DNA of 55,974 nucleotides from Halopseudomonas formosensis (lineage in GTDB: Bacteria; Pseudomonadota; Gammaproteobacteria; Pseudomonadales; Pseudomonadaceae), in NCBI RefSeq assembly GCF_900115905.1, contig NZ_FOYD01000016.1, forward strand, positions 1-55,974, read 5' to 3'. A program made the translations under genes and the position numbers. The notes beneath the pieces were generated by a model. The model worked only from the letters and a program-made list of their open reading frames with translations, did not search any database and was not told the origin of the DNA. Of this stretch, positions 41,987 through 53,388 are shown piece after piece. How positions within the stretch are numbered: position 1 is the first letter of the stretch; every line of letters starts with the position of its first letter.

Positions 41987-42472
41987 TCAGTGGTGCACGC
42001 CACCGTCGCCATGGATGTGACCATGGGCGATTTCGTCTTCGGTCGCGTCACGTACCGCCGCTACCTTGACTTCGAAGGTCAGGCGCTGACCTGCCAGCGG
42101 GTGGTTGCCATCGACAGTGACCTCATCACCGTCCAGGGCAGTGATGGTGACGATCTGCATGCCGCCATCCGGAGCGGAGGCATGGAACTGCATGCCCACT
42201 TCCAGCTCGTCAACGCCTTCGAACATGTTGCGACCCAGCACGGCCACCAGATCCGCGGAGAATTCGCCGTAGGCGTCTTCCGGCTCGATGGTCACCTTCA
42301 GTTCATCGCCGACCTGCTTGCCATCCAGCTCACGCTCCAGCCCGGGAATGATGTTGCCTGCGCCGTGCAGGTATACCAGCGGCTCGCCGCCTGCGGAGGT
42401 GTCCAGTACTTCGCCGGCATCGTTGGTCAGGGTGTAGTCAATCGATACGGCTTTGTTGGCAGCAATCTGCAT
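41987..42472 (-). CDS. slyD: FKBP-type peptidyl-prolyl isomerase SlyD
   Basis: The 161-aa protein has a split FKBP domain (YTLTNDAGEVLDTS, YLHGAGNIIPGLERELDG) with an inserted IF chaperone domain (about 70-130, EDAYGEFSADLVAVLGRNMFEG) and a short C-terminal His-rich tail (HGHIHGDGGVHH) that may bind nickel or other metals. It catalyses proline isomerisation and holds unfolded proteins. Confidence 0.95.
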   Translation of the reverse strand: MQIAANKAVSIDYTLTNDAGEVLDTSAGGEPLVYLHGAGNIIPGLERELDGKQVGDELKVTIEPEDAYGEFSADLVAVLGRNMFEGVDELEVGMQFHASAPDGGMQIVTITALDGDEVTVDGNHPLAGQRLTFEVKVAAVRDATEDEIAHGHIHGDGGVHH

Positions 42473-42642
42473 AAAAAAATCCTGTGAATTGAGGCTTTGA
42501 AGCTGTCAGTTTACGCATAAATGCGCGGAAACGCACGGGCGGTTCCCCTGCTGCTGCGCCTGGGGTATAACGGGAGAATTCCAGCTGCGGCGCGGGATGC
42601 GCCAAAACAGCCCTCGACTCAACAGCTTAGTAATGGAGCACC

Positions 42643-43860
<1,218 letters not shown>

Positions 43861-43863
43861 TTC

Positions 43864-45996
43864 ATGCATACCTTTTTTCTCGCCCCGACGGGCTTTGGTG
43901 TGGGCCTGACGTCGGTCAGCCTGGGGCTGATCCGCGCGCTGGAGCGCAGCGGCCTGCGCGTGCACTTTCTCAAACCCATTGCCCAGCCGCACCCGGGCGA
44001 CAGCGGACCGGAGCGTTCCACCGCACTGATCAGCCGGACCATGGGATTGCAGCCTCCAGCCCCGCTGGACCTGCATGAGGTCGAACGGCGGTTGGGCAAC
44101 GGTGAACTCGACGAAGTCATGGAGGATATTGTCAGCCGCTATCGCGAAGCAGCCAGAGACGCGGACGTGGTGGTGGTCGAAGGCATGGTCCCGACCCGCC
44201 AGGCGGCCTATGCCGCGCGCATCAACCAGCATATCGCTACCAGCCTGGACGCCGACGTGATCCTGGTCAGCGCCCCGGACGACGACAATCTGGCCAGTCT
44301 GGCCCACCGCATCGAGCTGCATGCCCAGGGCTTCGGCGGGCCGAACGATCCCAAGGTGCTGGGGGTAATCATCAACAAGGTGCGGGACCTGGAGCTGGAG
44401 GGGGACGTGCCCAGCGACCGCGGTGAGCTCAAGCGCACCCTCAAGGATTACGCGCTGGCACTCAAGCAGGAATCCCGGGTACTGGATACCGAAGGCTTCC
44501 GTCTGATCGGCTGCATTCCGTGGCAGGGTGAGCTCAGCGCCCCGCGCACCTCGGATGTAGCCAGCCTGCTCAACGCCCGCATCCTGCATCCCGGCGAGAT
44601 GCATCAGCGCCGCGTGCGCGACATCATTCTCTGTGCCCGCACCGTACCCAACACCCTGCACCTGTTCCGTCCGGGCACCCTGCTGGTGGTACCGGGGGAC
44701 AGGGACGACATCATCATCGCCAGCAGCCTGGCGTCGCTGTCCGGTACGCCGCTGGCGGGCCTGCTGTTGACCGGCAACATCGTGCCCGATGAACGCGTCA
44801 TGCAGCTGTGCCAGCCGGCAGTGGATAACGGTCTGCCGATAGTGCTGGTGGAAACCGGCAGCTTTGCCACCGCCTCCCAGCTCGATCGCATGAACCGGGA
44901 AATCCCCGTCGACGACACCGAGCGCACTACCCTGGTGACCGACTTTGTCGCCTCCTATATCGACCATGCCTGGCTGCAGCGCCGCTGCGGGGAAACCACC
45001 GAACGCCGCATGTCGCCCCCGGCCTTCCGCTACGACCTGGTGACCCGGGCCCAGCAGGCCGGCAAGCGCATCGTGCTGCCCGAGGGAGACGAGCCGCGTA
45101 CCGTGCAGGCCGCGGCCATCTGCCAGCGCCGGGGCATAGCCCAGTGCGTGCTGCTGGCCAAGCCCGAGTCGGTGGAAGCGGTAGCCCGCGCCCATCACAT
45201 CACCCTGCCCGAGGGCTTGCAGATCATCGACCCGGACGAGGTGCGCGAGCGTTATGTGGCCCCCATGGTCGAGCTGCGCAAGGATCGCGGCCTGACCGCG
45301 CCGGTGGCGCTGCAGCAGCTGGAGGACAACGTGGTGCTGGGCACCATGATGCTGGCTCTGGACGAGGTCGACGGCCTGGTATCCGGTGCCATCCATACCA
45401 CCGCCAACACCATCCGCCCGGCCTTCCAGCTGATCAAGACCGCGCCGGGATACAACCTGGTGTCCTCGGTGTTCTTCATGCTGCTGCCCGATCAGGTACT
45501 GGTGTACGGCGACTGCGCAGTGAACCCGGACCCCGATGCCGAGGAGCTGGCGGAAATCGCCATCCAGAGTGCGCGTTCGGCCGAGGCCTTCGGCATCCCG
45601 CCGCGGGTGGCGATGATCAGCTACTCCACCGGCAGCTCAGGCACCGGCGAGGATGTGGAGAAGGTACGCAAGGCCACCCAGCTGGCGCGCGAGCGCGAGC
45701 CGGGACTGTTGATCGACGGGCCTCTCCAGTATGATGCCGCCGCGATTGCCAGCGTCGGCCAGCAGAAGGCACCGGACAGTCTGGTCGCGGGCAAGGCCAC
45801 GGTCTTCATCTTCCCCGACCTGAACACCGGCAACACCACCTACAAGGCGGTACAGCGCAGCGCCAACGTGATCAGCGTGGGCCCCATGCTGCAGGGCCTG
45901 CGCAAGCCGGTGAACGACCTGTCCCGGGGTGCCCTGGTGGACGACATCGTGTTTACAATCGCACTGACTGCCATACAGGCCGATACCCAGAACTGA
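43864..45996 (+). CDS. pta: Phosphate acetyltransferase
   Basis: The 710-aa enzyme converts acetyl-CoA and phosphate to acetyl phosphate. It is the long form: a BioD-like N-terminal domain (1-220, MHTFFLAPTGFGVGLTS), a DRTGG domain (about 230-340) and the catalytic PTA_PTB domain (about 380-710, VLPEGDEPRTVQAA, GAIHTTANTIRPAFQLIKT, VNPDPDAEELAEIA, STGSSGTGEDVEKV). Together with AckA it handles acetate overflow or uptake. Confidence 0.98.
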   Translation: MHTFFLAPTGFGVGLTSVSLGLIRALERSGLRVHFLKPIAQPHPGDSGPERSTALISRTMGLQPPAPLDLHEVERRLGNGELDEVMEDIVSRYREAARDADVVVVEGMVPTRQAAYAARINQHIATSLDADVILVSAPDDDNLASLAHRIELHAQGFGGPNDPKVLGVIINKVRDLELEGDVPSDRGELKRTLKDYALALKQESRVLDTEGFRLIGCIPWQGELSAPRTSDVASLLNARILHPGEMHQRRVRDIILCARTVPNTLHLFRPGTLLVVPGDRDDIIIASSLASLSGTPLAGLLLTGNIVPDERVMQLCQPAVDNGLPIVLVETGSFATASQLDRMNREIPVDDTERTTLVTDFVASYIDHAWLQRRCGETTERRMSPPAFRYDLVTRAQQAGKRIVLPEGDEPRTVQAAAICQRRGIAQCVLLAKPESVEAVARAHHITLPEGLQIIDPDEVRERYVAPMVELRKDRGLTAPVALQQLEDNVVLGTMMLALDEVDGLVSGAIHTTANTIRPAFQLIKTAPGYNLVSSVFFMLLPDQVLVYGDCAVNPDPDAEELAEIAIQSARSAEAFGIPPRVAMISYSTGSSGTGEDVEKVRKATQLAREREPGLLIDGPLQYDAAAIASVGQQKAPDSLVAGKATVFIFPDLNTGNTTYKAVQRSANVISVGPMLQGLRKPVNDLSRGALVDDIVFTIALTAIQADTQN

Positions 45997-46066
45997 CCGT
46001 GACAGGGGCGGCGGCCTGAAAGTGACAACAACCAGGCCGCCGCGCCCTCAAGTGAGTTGCCAGACG

Positions 46067-46975
46067 ATGCTGTTCTTCCTGCCTGCACCCGTTCGCGGGG
46101 TTATTTCGCTGCTGCTGCTGATCCTCAACACCCTGTTCTGGTTCAGCCTGCTGCTGCCCTGTTCGCTGCTCAAGGCACTGCTGCCCATCCCGGCCTGGCA
46201 GCGTTTTCTGACCCGGGTAATGATCCGCATTGCCGAGAGCTGGATGGCATTCAACAGTGGCTGGATGCGCCTGGCCGGCCGTACCGAGTGGGTCGTCCAG
46301 GGTCGCGACCAGCTGGACCATGACGGCTGGTATCTGGTCACCAGCAACCACCAGAGCTGGGTCGACATCCTTGCCCTGCAGCACAACCTCAACCGGCGCA
46401 TGCCCATGCTCAAGTTCTTCCTCAAGCAGGAGCTGATCTGGGTGCCGGTAATCGGCATCTGCTGGTGGGCGCTGGATTTCCCCTTCATGAAGCGCTACAG
46501 CAAGGCCTACCTGGCCAAACACCCGGAAAAGGCCGGTCAGGATCGGCTCGCCACCCAGCGCGCCTGCGAGAAGTTCAAAGCGACCCCGGTGGCGGTATTC
46601 AACTTTCTCGAAGGCACCCGCCTGACACCTGAAAAGCATGCACAGCAGCAGTCTCCCTATCGCTACCTGCTCAGACCCAAAGCCGGCGGTATCGCTTTCG
46701 TGCTGGATGCCATGGGCGAGCAGCTGCGTTCGCTGGTGGATATCACCATCCACTACCCCGATGGCGCGCCGACCTTCTGGGATCTGCTCAGCGGCCGCAT
46801 CCGCAAGGTGGTGATGCGCTGCCAGACCCGTACCATTCCGGCGGAGTTTCTCGGCCAGGATTACGACAACGATCCGGAATTCCGCGCCCGCTTCCAGGCC
46901 TGGGTCAGCTCGCTGTGGGAGGAGAAGGATGCCCTGCTGGCAGAGCTGCATCGGGAGTATCCGCCGGGAAGGTAG
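46067..46975 (+). CDS. LPLAT-type 1-acylglycerol-3-phosphate acyltransferase-like protein
   Basis: The 302-aa membrane protein resembles E. coli YihG/YihF-type acyltransferases. It has an N-terminal membrane segment, the catalytic NHQSWVDIL (NHxxxxD motif) and FLEGTRLTPEKH (EGTR motif). It probably acylates lysophosphatidic acid or a related lipid. I used ATG at 46067; a GTG 45 bases upstream would add residues unlike the family. It lies 70 bases after pta on the same strand and may share its transcript. Confidence 0.85.
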   Translation: MLFFLPAPVRGVISLLLLILNTLFWFSLLLPCSLLKALLPIPAWQRFLTRVMIRIAESWMAFNSGWMRLAGRTEWVVQGRDQLDHDGWYLVTSNHQSWVDILALQHNLNRRMPMLKFFLKQELIWVPVIGICWWALDFPFMKRYSKAYLAKHPEKAGQDRLATQRACEKFKATPVAVFNFLEGTRLTPEKHAQQQSPYRYLLRPKAGGIAFVLDAMGEQLRSLVDITIHYPDGAPTFWDLLSGRIRKVVMRCQTRTIPAEFLGQDYDNDPEFRARFQAWVSSLWEEKDALLAELHREYPPGR

Positions 46976-46993
46976 TTACAGGGCGATCACGCT

Positions 46994-47035
46994 GGACGAG
47001 CTGGTGCTCGTCCCTCCCAGGAGCAGTACCTGCTC
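46994..47035. repeat. REP-like hairpin pair
   Basis: GGACGAGC-TGGT-GCTCGTCC (46994-47013) is a perfect 8-bp hairpin, followed after seven bases by GAGCA-GTACC-TGCTC (47021-47035). The first 17 bases recur exactly at 55659-55675, where an IS110 element cuts the palindrome. Confidence 0.7.
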
Positions 47036-47083
47036 GTCGACAGGGACGCTGGGGGCGCTAGCCCAAACGAAACCACATGAACA

Positions 47084-47109
47084 AGAACGGGGCCCGCAGG
47101 CCCCGTTCT
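47084..47109. terminator. Hairpin terminator after the OmpA-like gene
   Basis: AGAACGGGGCC and GGCCCCGTTCT form a perfect 11-bp stem with a CGCA loop, 23 bases past the minus-strand stop. T-runs are short, but the stem is strong and symmetric, serving both convergent genes. Confidence 0.75.
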
Positions 47110-47131
47110 CGTTGCTCACATCAACCAGGCA

Positions 47132-47785
47132 TCACAGCGGACGCAGGTTGATCTCCACGCGGCGGTTCTGCGCGCGACCTTCGGGAGTGTTGTTGCTGGC
47201 GATCGGCTGGCTGGGGCCAACGCCACGGCTGCTGATGCGCGCACCGGATACGCCCTGGTTGGTCAGGTAGGAGGCCACGCTGGAAGCGCGGTCCTGGGAC
47301 AGGCGCATGTTCAGTTCCAGCGAACCTGTGCTGTCGGTGTGGCCGACGATGTCGATGCCATTCTGGTCGAATTCCTTGAACACCTTGACCAGGGAATTCA
47401 GGGTCGGATAGAAGCTGCTGGAAATATCCGCCGAGCTGCTGGCAAAGGTGATGTTGCCCGGCATGACCAGCTGCAGGTTGTCACCGTTACGCACTACCTG
47501 CACACCGGTACCGGTCAGCTCCTGACGCAGACGCTGCTCCTGGCGGTCCACATAGTAGCCGTACCCGCCACCCGCGGCGCCGCCAACAGCAGCACCGATC
47601 AGGGCGCCCTTGGCACGGTCCTTCTTGCTGGAGGTGGCGGCTCCGATTACCGCGCCGGCCACGGCGCCGGTCCCACCGTAGACGCCGGCCTTGCCTGCCT
47701 GACGCTCACCGGTATAGGGGTTGTTGGTACAGCCAGCCAGCAGCGCCACGCAGGCGGAAGCGGCAATCAGTGCTTTGATCTTCAT
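47132..47785 (-). CDS. OmpA-family outer-membrane lipoprotein (YiaD-like)
   Basis: The 217-aa protein has a lipoprotein signal with LLAGC, a Gly-rich central part with glycine-zipper patterns (AVAGAVIGAATSS, GALIGAAVGGAAGGGYG), and a C-terminal OmpA domain (about 105-217) with VGHTDSTGSLELNMRLSQDRA and NRRVEINLRP that binds peptidoglycan. It should link the outer membrane to the wall. Confidence 0.93.
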   Translation of the reverse strand: MKIKALIAASACVALLAGCTNNPYTGERQAGKAGVYGGTGAVAGAVIGAATSSKKDRAKGALIGAAVGGAAGGGYGYYVDRQEQRLRQELTGTGVQVVRNGDNLQLVMPGNITFASSSADISSSFYPTLNSLVKVFKEFDQNGIDIVGHTDSTGSLELNMRLSQDRASSVASYLTNQGVSGARISSRGVGPSQPIASNNTPEGRAQNRRVEINLRPL

Positions 47786-47904
47786 ACGCTTTTCCTTGAT
47801 TCACAAATCATCGTCACCGCAGCGCCCGGAAGGCGGGACGCACTACGGCAGGGGTTGGACCGCACGAATCGGTATTTTATCCCGTTGCTGCAATTATGCT
47901 TGAT

Positions 47905-48543
47905 TCATCCGCGAATAAAAGGATTCTCGCGGATCTCGTCACCAATGCGGGTATCCGGACCATGCCCGGTCACCACCACGGCATCCTCGTCCAGGGTGTA
48001 CAGCCGCTGGCGGATCGAACGCTCGATCTGCGCGTAATCGCCGCCCCACAGGTCGGTACGGCCAATGCCACGGCGGAACAGGGTGTCGCCGGCAATCAGC
48101 AACCTGGCTTCGGGGAACCAGAAGCTCATCGAACCGGGGGTATGCCCCGGGGTATGCATGGCCACCCCACACCCGCAGGCCAGCTCCTCGTCGTCCTGCA
48201 GCCACTGGTCCGGCGCCGGCACCGGCTTGTACGGCACACCGAACATCCGGCACTGCATCTCCAGGTTGTCCCAGAGGAACTGGTCATCCTTGTGCAGGTG
48301 CAGGGTCGCCCCTGTGGCCTTCTTCATTTCGCCCGACGCCAGGAAGTGGTCCAGATGGGCATGGGTATGGATGATGCTGACCAACTTCAGCCCCAGCTGG
48401 TTGATCCGATCGAGGATCAGCTGATGATCACCGCCCGGGTCCACCACGATGGCCTTTTTTGTGACGGGATCACCGATGATGGTGCAGTTGCACTGCAGCG
48501 GGCCGACCGGGAAGGTTTCACGGATCAGGGTGGGGGTCTGCAT
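47905..48543 (-). CDS. Metallo-beta-lactamase-fold hydrolase (glyoxalase II-like, YcbL type)
   Basis: The 212-aa protein shows the metal motif HTHAHLDH, then HTPGHTPGSMSFW, AGDTLF and a final GHGPDTRIGDE with metal-binding His. Small proteins of this kind include YcbL-type glyoxalase II and persulfide dioxygenases. Without the longer glyoxalase C-terminal domain the substrate is uncertain. It is a single gene between the OmpA-like gene and mnmH. Confidence 0.85.
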   Translation of the reverse strand: MQTPTLIRETFPVGPLQCNCTIIGDPVTKKAIVVDPGGDHQLILDRINQLGLKLVSIIHTHAHLDHFLASGEMKKATGATLHLHKDDQFLWDNLEMQCRMFGVPYKPVPAPDQWLQDDEELACGCGVAMHTPGHTPGSMSFWFPEARLLIAGDTLFRRGIGRTDLWGGDYAQIERSIRQRLYTLDEDAVVVTGHGPDTRIGDEIRENPFIRG

Positions 48544-48626
48544 GGGTAATCCTTGTGTTACAGCCAGTGAGTTGCCGATATGACCCTAACGGCCGGGGAT
48601 TTTCAAGCCGGCAGGCCGAGCACGGC

Positions 48627-49727
48627 TCAGCGCCGGCTGCGCTCGGCCAGATAGGCACGGATTGCCCCGGCGTCCCCGGCAAACTCCACACGCTCGGCCT
48701 TGCTCTCGCGCTGATAGACGTACATGGGATCGTAGTATTCGCCCAGCAGCCCCTCAATCCATCCGCGGTGCAGTTCCACCTCGCCGCTGCGGGCCTGCTC
48801 TTCCAGCGCCTGCTCCATCAGCAGCCGCAGCCGTGCGTGGCGTTCGCCACCCAGCCGCTTGCGGATATTGTCCAGACTCTGCAGCAGCCGCTGGGAAAAC
48901 AGCGCGAAGCCCTGCTCGGCGCCGTGCACGCTGTCGAACTCGGCGGCCAGGTCGATCACGTAGTCGCGCAGGATGCGCTGGACACGGTTGCCGAAGCTGT
49001 CTTCCAGCCAGACGATGGGAAAGCGCTGCATGCCCTGGGTCAGGGACAGCGGCAGGGAACAGGCACCGATCAGCCGGCTCTCGTCCTCCAGCACGAACTG
49101 GCTCTGGCCGCGGGCACGCCGTTTGAGCAGGTCGATGGCCAGGCGGTTCTCGAAGTCGATCTGCCCGGGCTGGCCGGTGGCCCGCTTGCCGAAGCTGGAG
49201 CCACGATGGTTGGCATGGCCTTCCAGATCGATGCTGTTGTCCAGTGCGGCAATCACCTCGGTCTTGCCGGTGCCTGTCATGCCACCGACGATGACGAAAT
49301 CGCATTCGGCCACGGCCCTGTCCGTGGTCTCGATCAGGAAGGTCCGCATGGCCTTGTAGCCACCCACCACCCGGGGGTACTCGATGCCCGCTTCCTGCTT
49401 CAGCCACTGCTGCACTATCTGCGAGCGCAACCCGCCGCGGAAGCAGTACAGATAACCCTGGGGATTGGCCCTGGCAAAGGCGGCCCAGGCCTCGATCCGC
49501 TGCTCCCTGGTCGCACCGGAGACCAGCTGGTGCCCCAGCTCGATGGCCGCCTGCTGGCCCCGGTTCTTGTAGCAGGTGCCGACCTTCTGCCGTTCGATGT
49601 CGGTCATCAGGGGCAGACTCACCGCAGTGGGAAAGGCGCCCCGGGCAAATTCCACCGGCGCGCGCATGTCCATCATGGGCACGTCATCGAGAAACAGCTG
49701 GTGATAGTCCTGGGTATCCGGGCGCAT
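48627..49727 (-). CDS. mnmH: tRNA 2-selenouridine synthase
   Basis: The 366-aa enzyme replaces sulfur by selenium in 2-thiouridine at tRNA position 34 using selenophosphate. The N-terminal rhodanese domain has the active Cys95 in [10 protein letters not shown], and the C-terminal P-loop domain shows [11 protein letters not shown] (148-158). The ATG overlaps the selD stop by one base (TGATG), so the selenium donor and user are co-translated. Confidence 0.95.
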   Translation of the reverse strand: MRPDTQDYHQLFLDDVPMMDMRAPVEFARGAFPTAVSLPLMTDIERQKVGTCYKNRGQQAAIELGHQLVSGATREQRIEAWAAFARANPQGYLYCFRGGLRSQIVQQWLKQEAGIEYPRVVGGYKAMRTFLIETTDRAVAECDFVIVGGMTGTGKTEVIAALDNSIDLEGHANHRGSSFGKRATGQPGQIDFENRLAIDLLKRRARGQSQFVLEDESRLIGACSLPLSLTQGMQRFPIVWLEDSFGNRVQRILRDYVIDLAAEFDSVHGAEQGFALFSQRLLQSLDNIRKRLGGERHARLRLLMEQALEEQARSGEVELHRGWIEGLLGEYYDPMYVYQRESKAERVEFAGDAGAIRAYLAERSRR

Positions 49728-50761
49728 CAAAGCACCTCGACGGCGTGGTCGCGACGCTCGACCAGTCGGCCGATGGGCGCCAGCTGCAGGCCCAGCTCAG
49801 TGGCCACCGCGAGAAATTCCTGCTCGCCCTCCGGCGCCACCGCCACCAGCAGCCCGCCACTGGTCTGCGGGTCGCACAGCAGGTTGCGCTGCTCGTCGGA
49901 GATGGGCGCGACCCGGTCGCCGTAGCTGTCGAAGTTGCGCAGCGTGCCACCGGGGATGCAGCCTTCGGCCAGGTAGTAATCCACACCGGGCAGGCGCGGC
50001 ACGGCGGCAAAGTCCAGTTGCGCCGTCAGCTGCGCACCCTCGGCCATCTCCACCAGGTGGCCGAGCAGGCCGAAACCGGTGACATCGGTCATGGCGCGAA
50101 CGCCGGTCAGCTTGCCGAAGCGTGAACCGGGTCGGTTCAGGGTGCACATCCAGTCCCGGGCCAGGCCCGCATCCTGCTCGCGCAGTTTCGCCTTCTTCTC
50201 GGCGGTGGTGAGGATGCCGATGCCCAAGGGCTTGGTCAGATACAGCCGGCATCCGGCGGTGCCGGTGTCGTTGCGCTTGAGATACTGTTTTTCCACCACG
50301 CCGGTCACCGCCAGTCCGAAGATGGGCTCGGGAGCGTCGATGGAGTGACCGCCGGCCAGGGGAATGCCGGCGGCGTCGCAGACCGCCCTGCCGCCGCGCA
50401 TGACCTCCCGGGCCACTTCCGGCGGCAGCACGTTGACCGGCCAGCCGAGGATGGCGATGGCCATCAGCGGATCGCCGCCCATGGCGTAGATGTCACTGAT
50501 GGCATTGGTGGCGGCAATGCGGCCGAAGTCGAAGGGGTCGTCGACAATCGGCATGAAGAAGTCGGTAGTGGATACCACGCCCCGTTCTTCATCCAGGGCA
50601 TAAACCGCCGCATCGTCGCGGGAGGCGTTGCCTACCCACAGCCGCGGATCGAGGTTCTGCGCCCCACTGCCCGCGAGGATGGTTTCCAGTACCCTGGGGG
50701 AAATCTTGCAGCCACAGCCGGCTCCATGGCTGTACTGGGTCAGGCGGATCGGCTCGCTCAT
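49727..50761 (-). CDS. selD: Selenophosphate synthase
   Basis: The 344-aa enzyme makes selenophosphate from selenide and ATP. The active Cys (not selenocysteine) is in [12 protein letters not shown] near residue 17, followed by the catalytic Lys. [50 protein letters not shown] is interrupted only by normal family variation. I used the ATG at 50761 rather than a GTG two codons upstream. It is divergent from a selenium-type ABC importer. Confidence 0.97.
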   Translation of the reverse strand: MSEPIRLTQYSHGAGCGCKISPRVLETILAGSGAQNLDPRLWVGNASRDDAAVYALDEERGVVSTTDFFMPIVDDPFDFGRIAATNAISDIYAMGGDPLMAIAILGWPVNVLPPEVAREVMRGGRAVCDAAGIPLAGGHSIDAPEPIFGLAVTGVVEKQYLKRNDTGTAGCRLYLTKPLGIGILTTAEKKAKLREQDAGLARDWMCTLNRPGSRFGKLTGVRAMTDVTGFGLLGHLVEMAEGAQLTAQLDFAAVPRLPGVDYYLAEGCIPGGTLRNFDSYGDRVAPISDEQRNLLCDPQTSGGLLVAVAPEGEQEFLAVATELGLQLAPIGRLVERRDHAVEVL

Positions 50762-50829
50762 CGGCACTCTCGGCAGAAAAAAGTCAGGCCGCAGATATTA
50801 GCAAAGCTGCGCTTTGCCCTCACCCTCCG

Positions 50830-50835
50830 TATAAT
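50830..50835 (+). promoter_or_regulatory. -10 element before the ABC importer operon
   Basis: TATAAT at 50830-50835 lies about 86 bases before the binding-protein gene. I see no good -35. The divergent gap of 160 bases also serves selD. Confidence 0.4.
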
Positions 50836-50921
50836 TGCCGCGCTCTTTCACCAATCAGCAGCGGCGGTCGTCCGGCCACCCACTACTGAATTTTTTCCGC
50901 CATTGAACCGGAGAACTTTCC

Positions 50922-51773
50922 ATGCTCAAACGTACCCTCGCACTGACCAGCGCCCTGGTCCTGTCGCTGACCGCCCTGGCCAGCCAGGCGGCCGATGTCC
51001 TCAGGGTCAGCGCCATCCCCGACGAAGCACCGACCGAACTGCTGCGCAAGTTCCAGCCGCTGGGCGCCTACCTGGAACAGGAACTGGGCATGAAGGTGGA
51101 ATTCGTACCTGTGGCCGACTACCCGGCGGTGGTCGAGGCGCTGGCCACCGACCGGCTGGACATGGCCTGGCTCGGCGGCTTCACCTTCGTCCAGGTGTAC
51201 CTGAAGACCGGCAATGCCATTCCGCTGGTTCAGCGCGAACAGGACGCCGAGTTCATCAGCAACTTCATCACCGCCAACCCCGAGGTGAATTCCCTGGCTG
51301 ACCTCAAGGGCAAGACCTTTGCCTTCGGCTCGATCTCCTCGACCTCCGGCAGTCTGATGCCGCGCTACTTCATGCTGCAGGACGGCATCCAGCCGGAGAG
51401 CTTCTTCAGCCGCATCGGCTACTCCGGCGCCCATGACGCCACCGCCGCCTGGGTTCAGGCCGGCCGGGTAGATGCCGGCGTGCTCAATGCCAGCGTCTGG
51501 GACAAACTGGTCGCCAACGACAAGGTGGATACCAGCAAGGTACGGGTATTTGCCACCACCCCCACCTACTACGATTACAACTGGACAGTGCGCGGCACCC
51601 TGGATCCGGCTCTGGCAGGGAAGATCAAGCAGGCCTTCCTCGCTCTGGATCCGGCCAACCCGGCACACAAGGAAATCCTCGACCTGCAGGCGGCCAGCCG
51701 CTTCATCGAGACCGAGCCGGCCAACTACAAGGGCATCGAAGAGGCTGCCCGCGCCGCTGACCTGCTGAAATGA
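50922..51773 (+). CDS. Periplasmic binding protein, putative selenium-oxyanion ABC importer
   Basis: The 283-aa protein has a Sec signal peptide (cleaved after ASQA) and the PhnD-like two-lobed fold: [71 protein letters not shown] and the C-terminal [11 protein letters not shown]. PhnD relatives bind phosphonate, phosphite or phosphate, and one branch is annotated as putative selenate-binding because it travels with selD and mnmH, as here. The substrate is inferred from context. It is first of four overlapping genes. Confidence 0.85.
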   Translation: MLKRTLALTSALVLSLTALASQAADVLRVSAIPDEAPTELLRKFQPLGAYLEQELGMKVEFVPVADYPAVVEALATDRLDMAWLGGFTFVQVYLKTGNAIPLVQREQDAEFISNFITANPEVNSLADLKGKTFAFGSISSTSGSLMPRYFMLQDGIQPESFFSRIGYSGAHDATAAWVQAGRVDAGVLNASVWDKLVANDKVDTSKVRVFATTPTYYDYNWTVRGTLDPALAGKIKQAFLALDPANPAHKEILDLQAASRFIETEPANYKGIEEAARAADLLK

Positions 51774-52567
51774 GCCTGCGCCTGTCCGGCGCCGGTCTGC
51801 AGCACGGTAATGGGGTCCACGCCCTGCGGGGGGTGGATCTGCATATCGCCGCAGGCGAACGGGTCGCCATCATAGGACCATCCGGGGCCGGCAAGTCCAG
51901 CCTGTTGGGGATCATGGCCAGCGCACTGCGCCCGACCAGCGGCGATCTGCAGCTGCTGGAGGAGGATCCCTGGCGGCTGTCGTCCCGGGCACGGCAACGC
52001 CTGCGCTCACGTATCGGCCTGATCCATCAGGCGCCACCCCTGCCACCGCGCCAGCGGGTAGTCACCGCGGTGCTGGCTGGGCGGCTCGGTCAGTGGGGTC
52101 TGGGCCGCAGCATGGTCAACCTGCTGCATCCGCTGGACATTCCCGGCGCCCGGGCGGTACTTGCCCAACTGGATCTGGCTGACCGGCTGTTCGCCCAGTG
52201 CCAGCAGCTGTCGGGCGGGCAGCTGCAGCGGGTTGGCATTGCCCGCGCCCTCTATCAGGACCCGAGCCTGCTGCTGGCGGATGAGCCGGTCTCGGCCATG
52301 GACCCGGTGCTGGCCGACCATACCCTGCGCGTACTCTGCCGCCATGCCGAAAGCCGGGGCGTGACTCTGGTCGCCAGCCTGCATGCGGTGGAACTGGCGC
52401 TGGCGCACTTTCCCCGGATCATCGGCGTGCGCGCCGGGCAGATCGCCTTCGACCGGCCCGCGGGCGAGGTCGACCCCGAGCTGCTGGATGCCCTCTATGC
52501 CAATGAGCAGCTGGTATCCCCGCCCCTGCCCACGGCCAGCATGGAGCTGCAGATACCCCGATGCTGA
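51770..52567 (+). CDS. ABC importer ATPase (PhnC-like)
   Basis: The 265-aa ATPase has Walker [10 protein letters not shown] (36-44), the signature [15 protein letters not shown], Walker [13 protein letters not shown] and the H-loop SLHAVELAL. It powers the importer whose binding protein precedes it, with a 4-base ATGA overlap. It resembles PhnC. Confidence 0.93.
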   Translation: MSLRLSGAGLQHGNGVHALRGVDLHIAAGERVAIIGPSGAGKSSLLGIMASALRPTSGDLQLLEEDPWRLSSRARQRLRSRIGLIHQAPPLPPRQRVVTAVLAGRLGQWGLGRSMVNLLHPLDIPGARAVLAQLDLADRLFAQCQQLSGGQLQRVGIARALYQDPSLLLADEPVSAMDPVLADHTLRVLCRHAESRGVTLVASLHAVELALAHFPRIIGVRAGQIAFDRPAGEVDPELLDALYANEQLVSPPLPTASMELQIPRC

Positions 52568-53388
52568 CCCGCGACAGCCGAGATCCCGCCGCCCTGCCGC
52601 GGCTGCTGCTGACCGCTGTGGCCCTGGCCCTGCTGTGGCCGGGCATCCAGCTCGCCGAGCTGGATCTGGGCGTGCTGCTGGCTGCCGACAGCCAGAGCGA
52701 GATGGGCCGCTTCGTCGCCGCTTTCTGGCCACCGGCGCACGCCCCCGATTTCCTGCGACTGCTGCTTGATGCCACCTTGCAGACCCTGGCGATCGCTACC
52801 GCCGGCATGGCCCTGGCGCTGGTGGTGGCGATTCCCACCGGGCTGCTGGCCAGCCGGGCCCTGTCCCTGTCCGCTGCCTCCCGGGGCGGTCGCCCCGGCG
52901 TGCTGGGCCAGGCGCTGCGCTGGCCGGTGCGCGCGCTGCTGATTTTCCTGCGCAGCGTCCCGGAAATCGTCTGGGCCCTGCTGTTTGTCCGCGCCGTGGG
53001 CCTGGGCCCCACCGCCGGCGTACTGGCGATTGCCATCACCTATGCCGGCATGCTCGGCAAGGTCTATGCGGAGATCTTCGAGTCGGTGGACCGCCGGCCG
53101 ATGCATGCCCTGCTGCAGGCCGGCGCCGGGCGTCTGAGCGCCTTCTGCTACGGCATACTGCCCAACGCCGCCGCCGAGCTGACCTCCTACACGGTGTACC
53201 GCTGGGAATGCGCCATCCGCGCCTCGGTGGTCATGGGCTTTGTCGGAGCCGGTGGCCTGGGCCAGCAGATCGACCTGTCCCTGCGCATGTTCGCCGGTGA
53301 CGAGGTTGCCAGCATGCTGCTGACCTTCCTGCTGCTGGTACTGCTGGCCGACGGCCTGAGCCGGGTGCTGCGCGGGAGGCTGGCATGA
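52561..53388 (+). CDS. ABC importer permease 1 (PhnE-like)
   Basis: The 275-aa membrane protein has about six helices and the binding-protein-dependent permease EAA-like loop ([38 protein letters not shown]). Its start overlaps the ATPase gene by 7 bases and its end overlaps the second permease by 4. Confidence 0.9.
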   Translation: MLTRDSRDPAALPRLLLTAVALALLWPGIQLAELDLGVLLAADSQSEMGRFVAAFWPPAHAPDFLRLLLDATLQTLAIATAGMALALVVAIPTGLLASRALSLSAASRGGRPGVLGQALRWPVRALLIFLRSVPEIVWALLFVRAVGLGPTAGVLAIAITYAGMLGKVYAEIFESVDRRPMHALLQAGAGRLSAFCYGILPNAAAELTSYTVYRWECAIRASVVMGFVGAGGLGQQIDLSLRMFAGDEVASMLLTFLLLVLLADGLSRVLRGRLA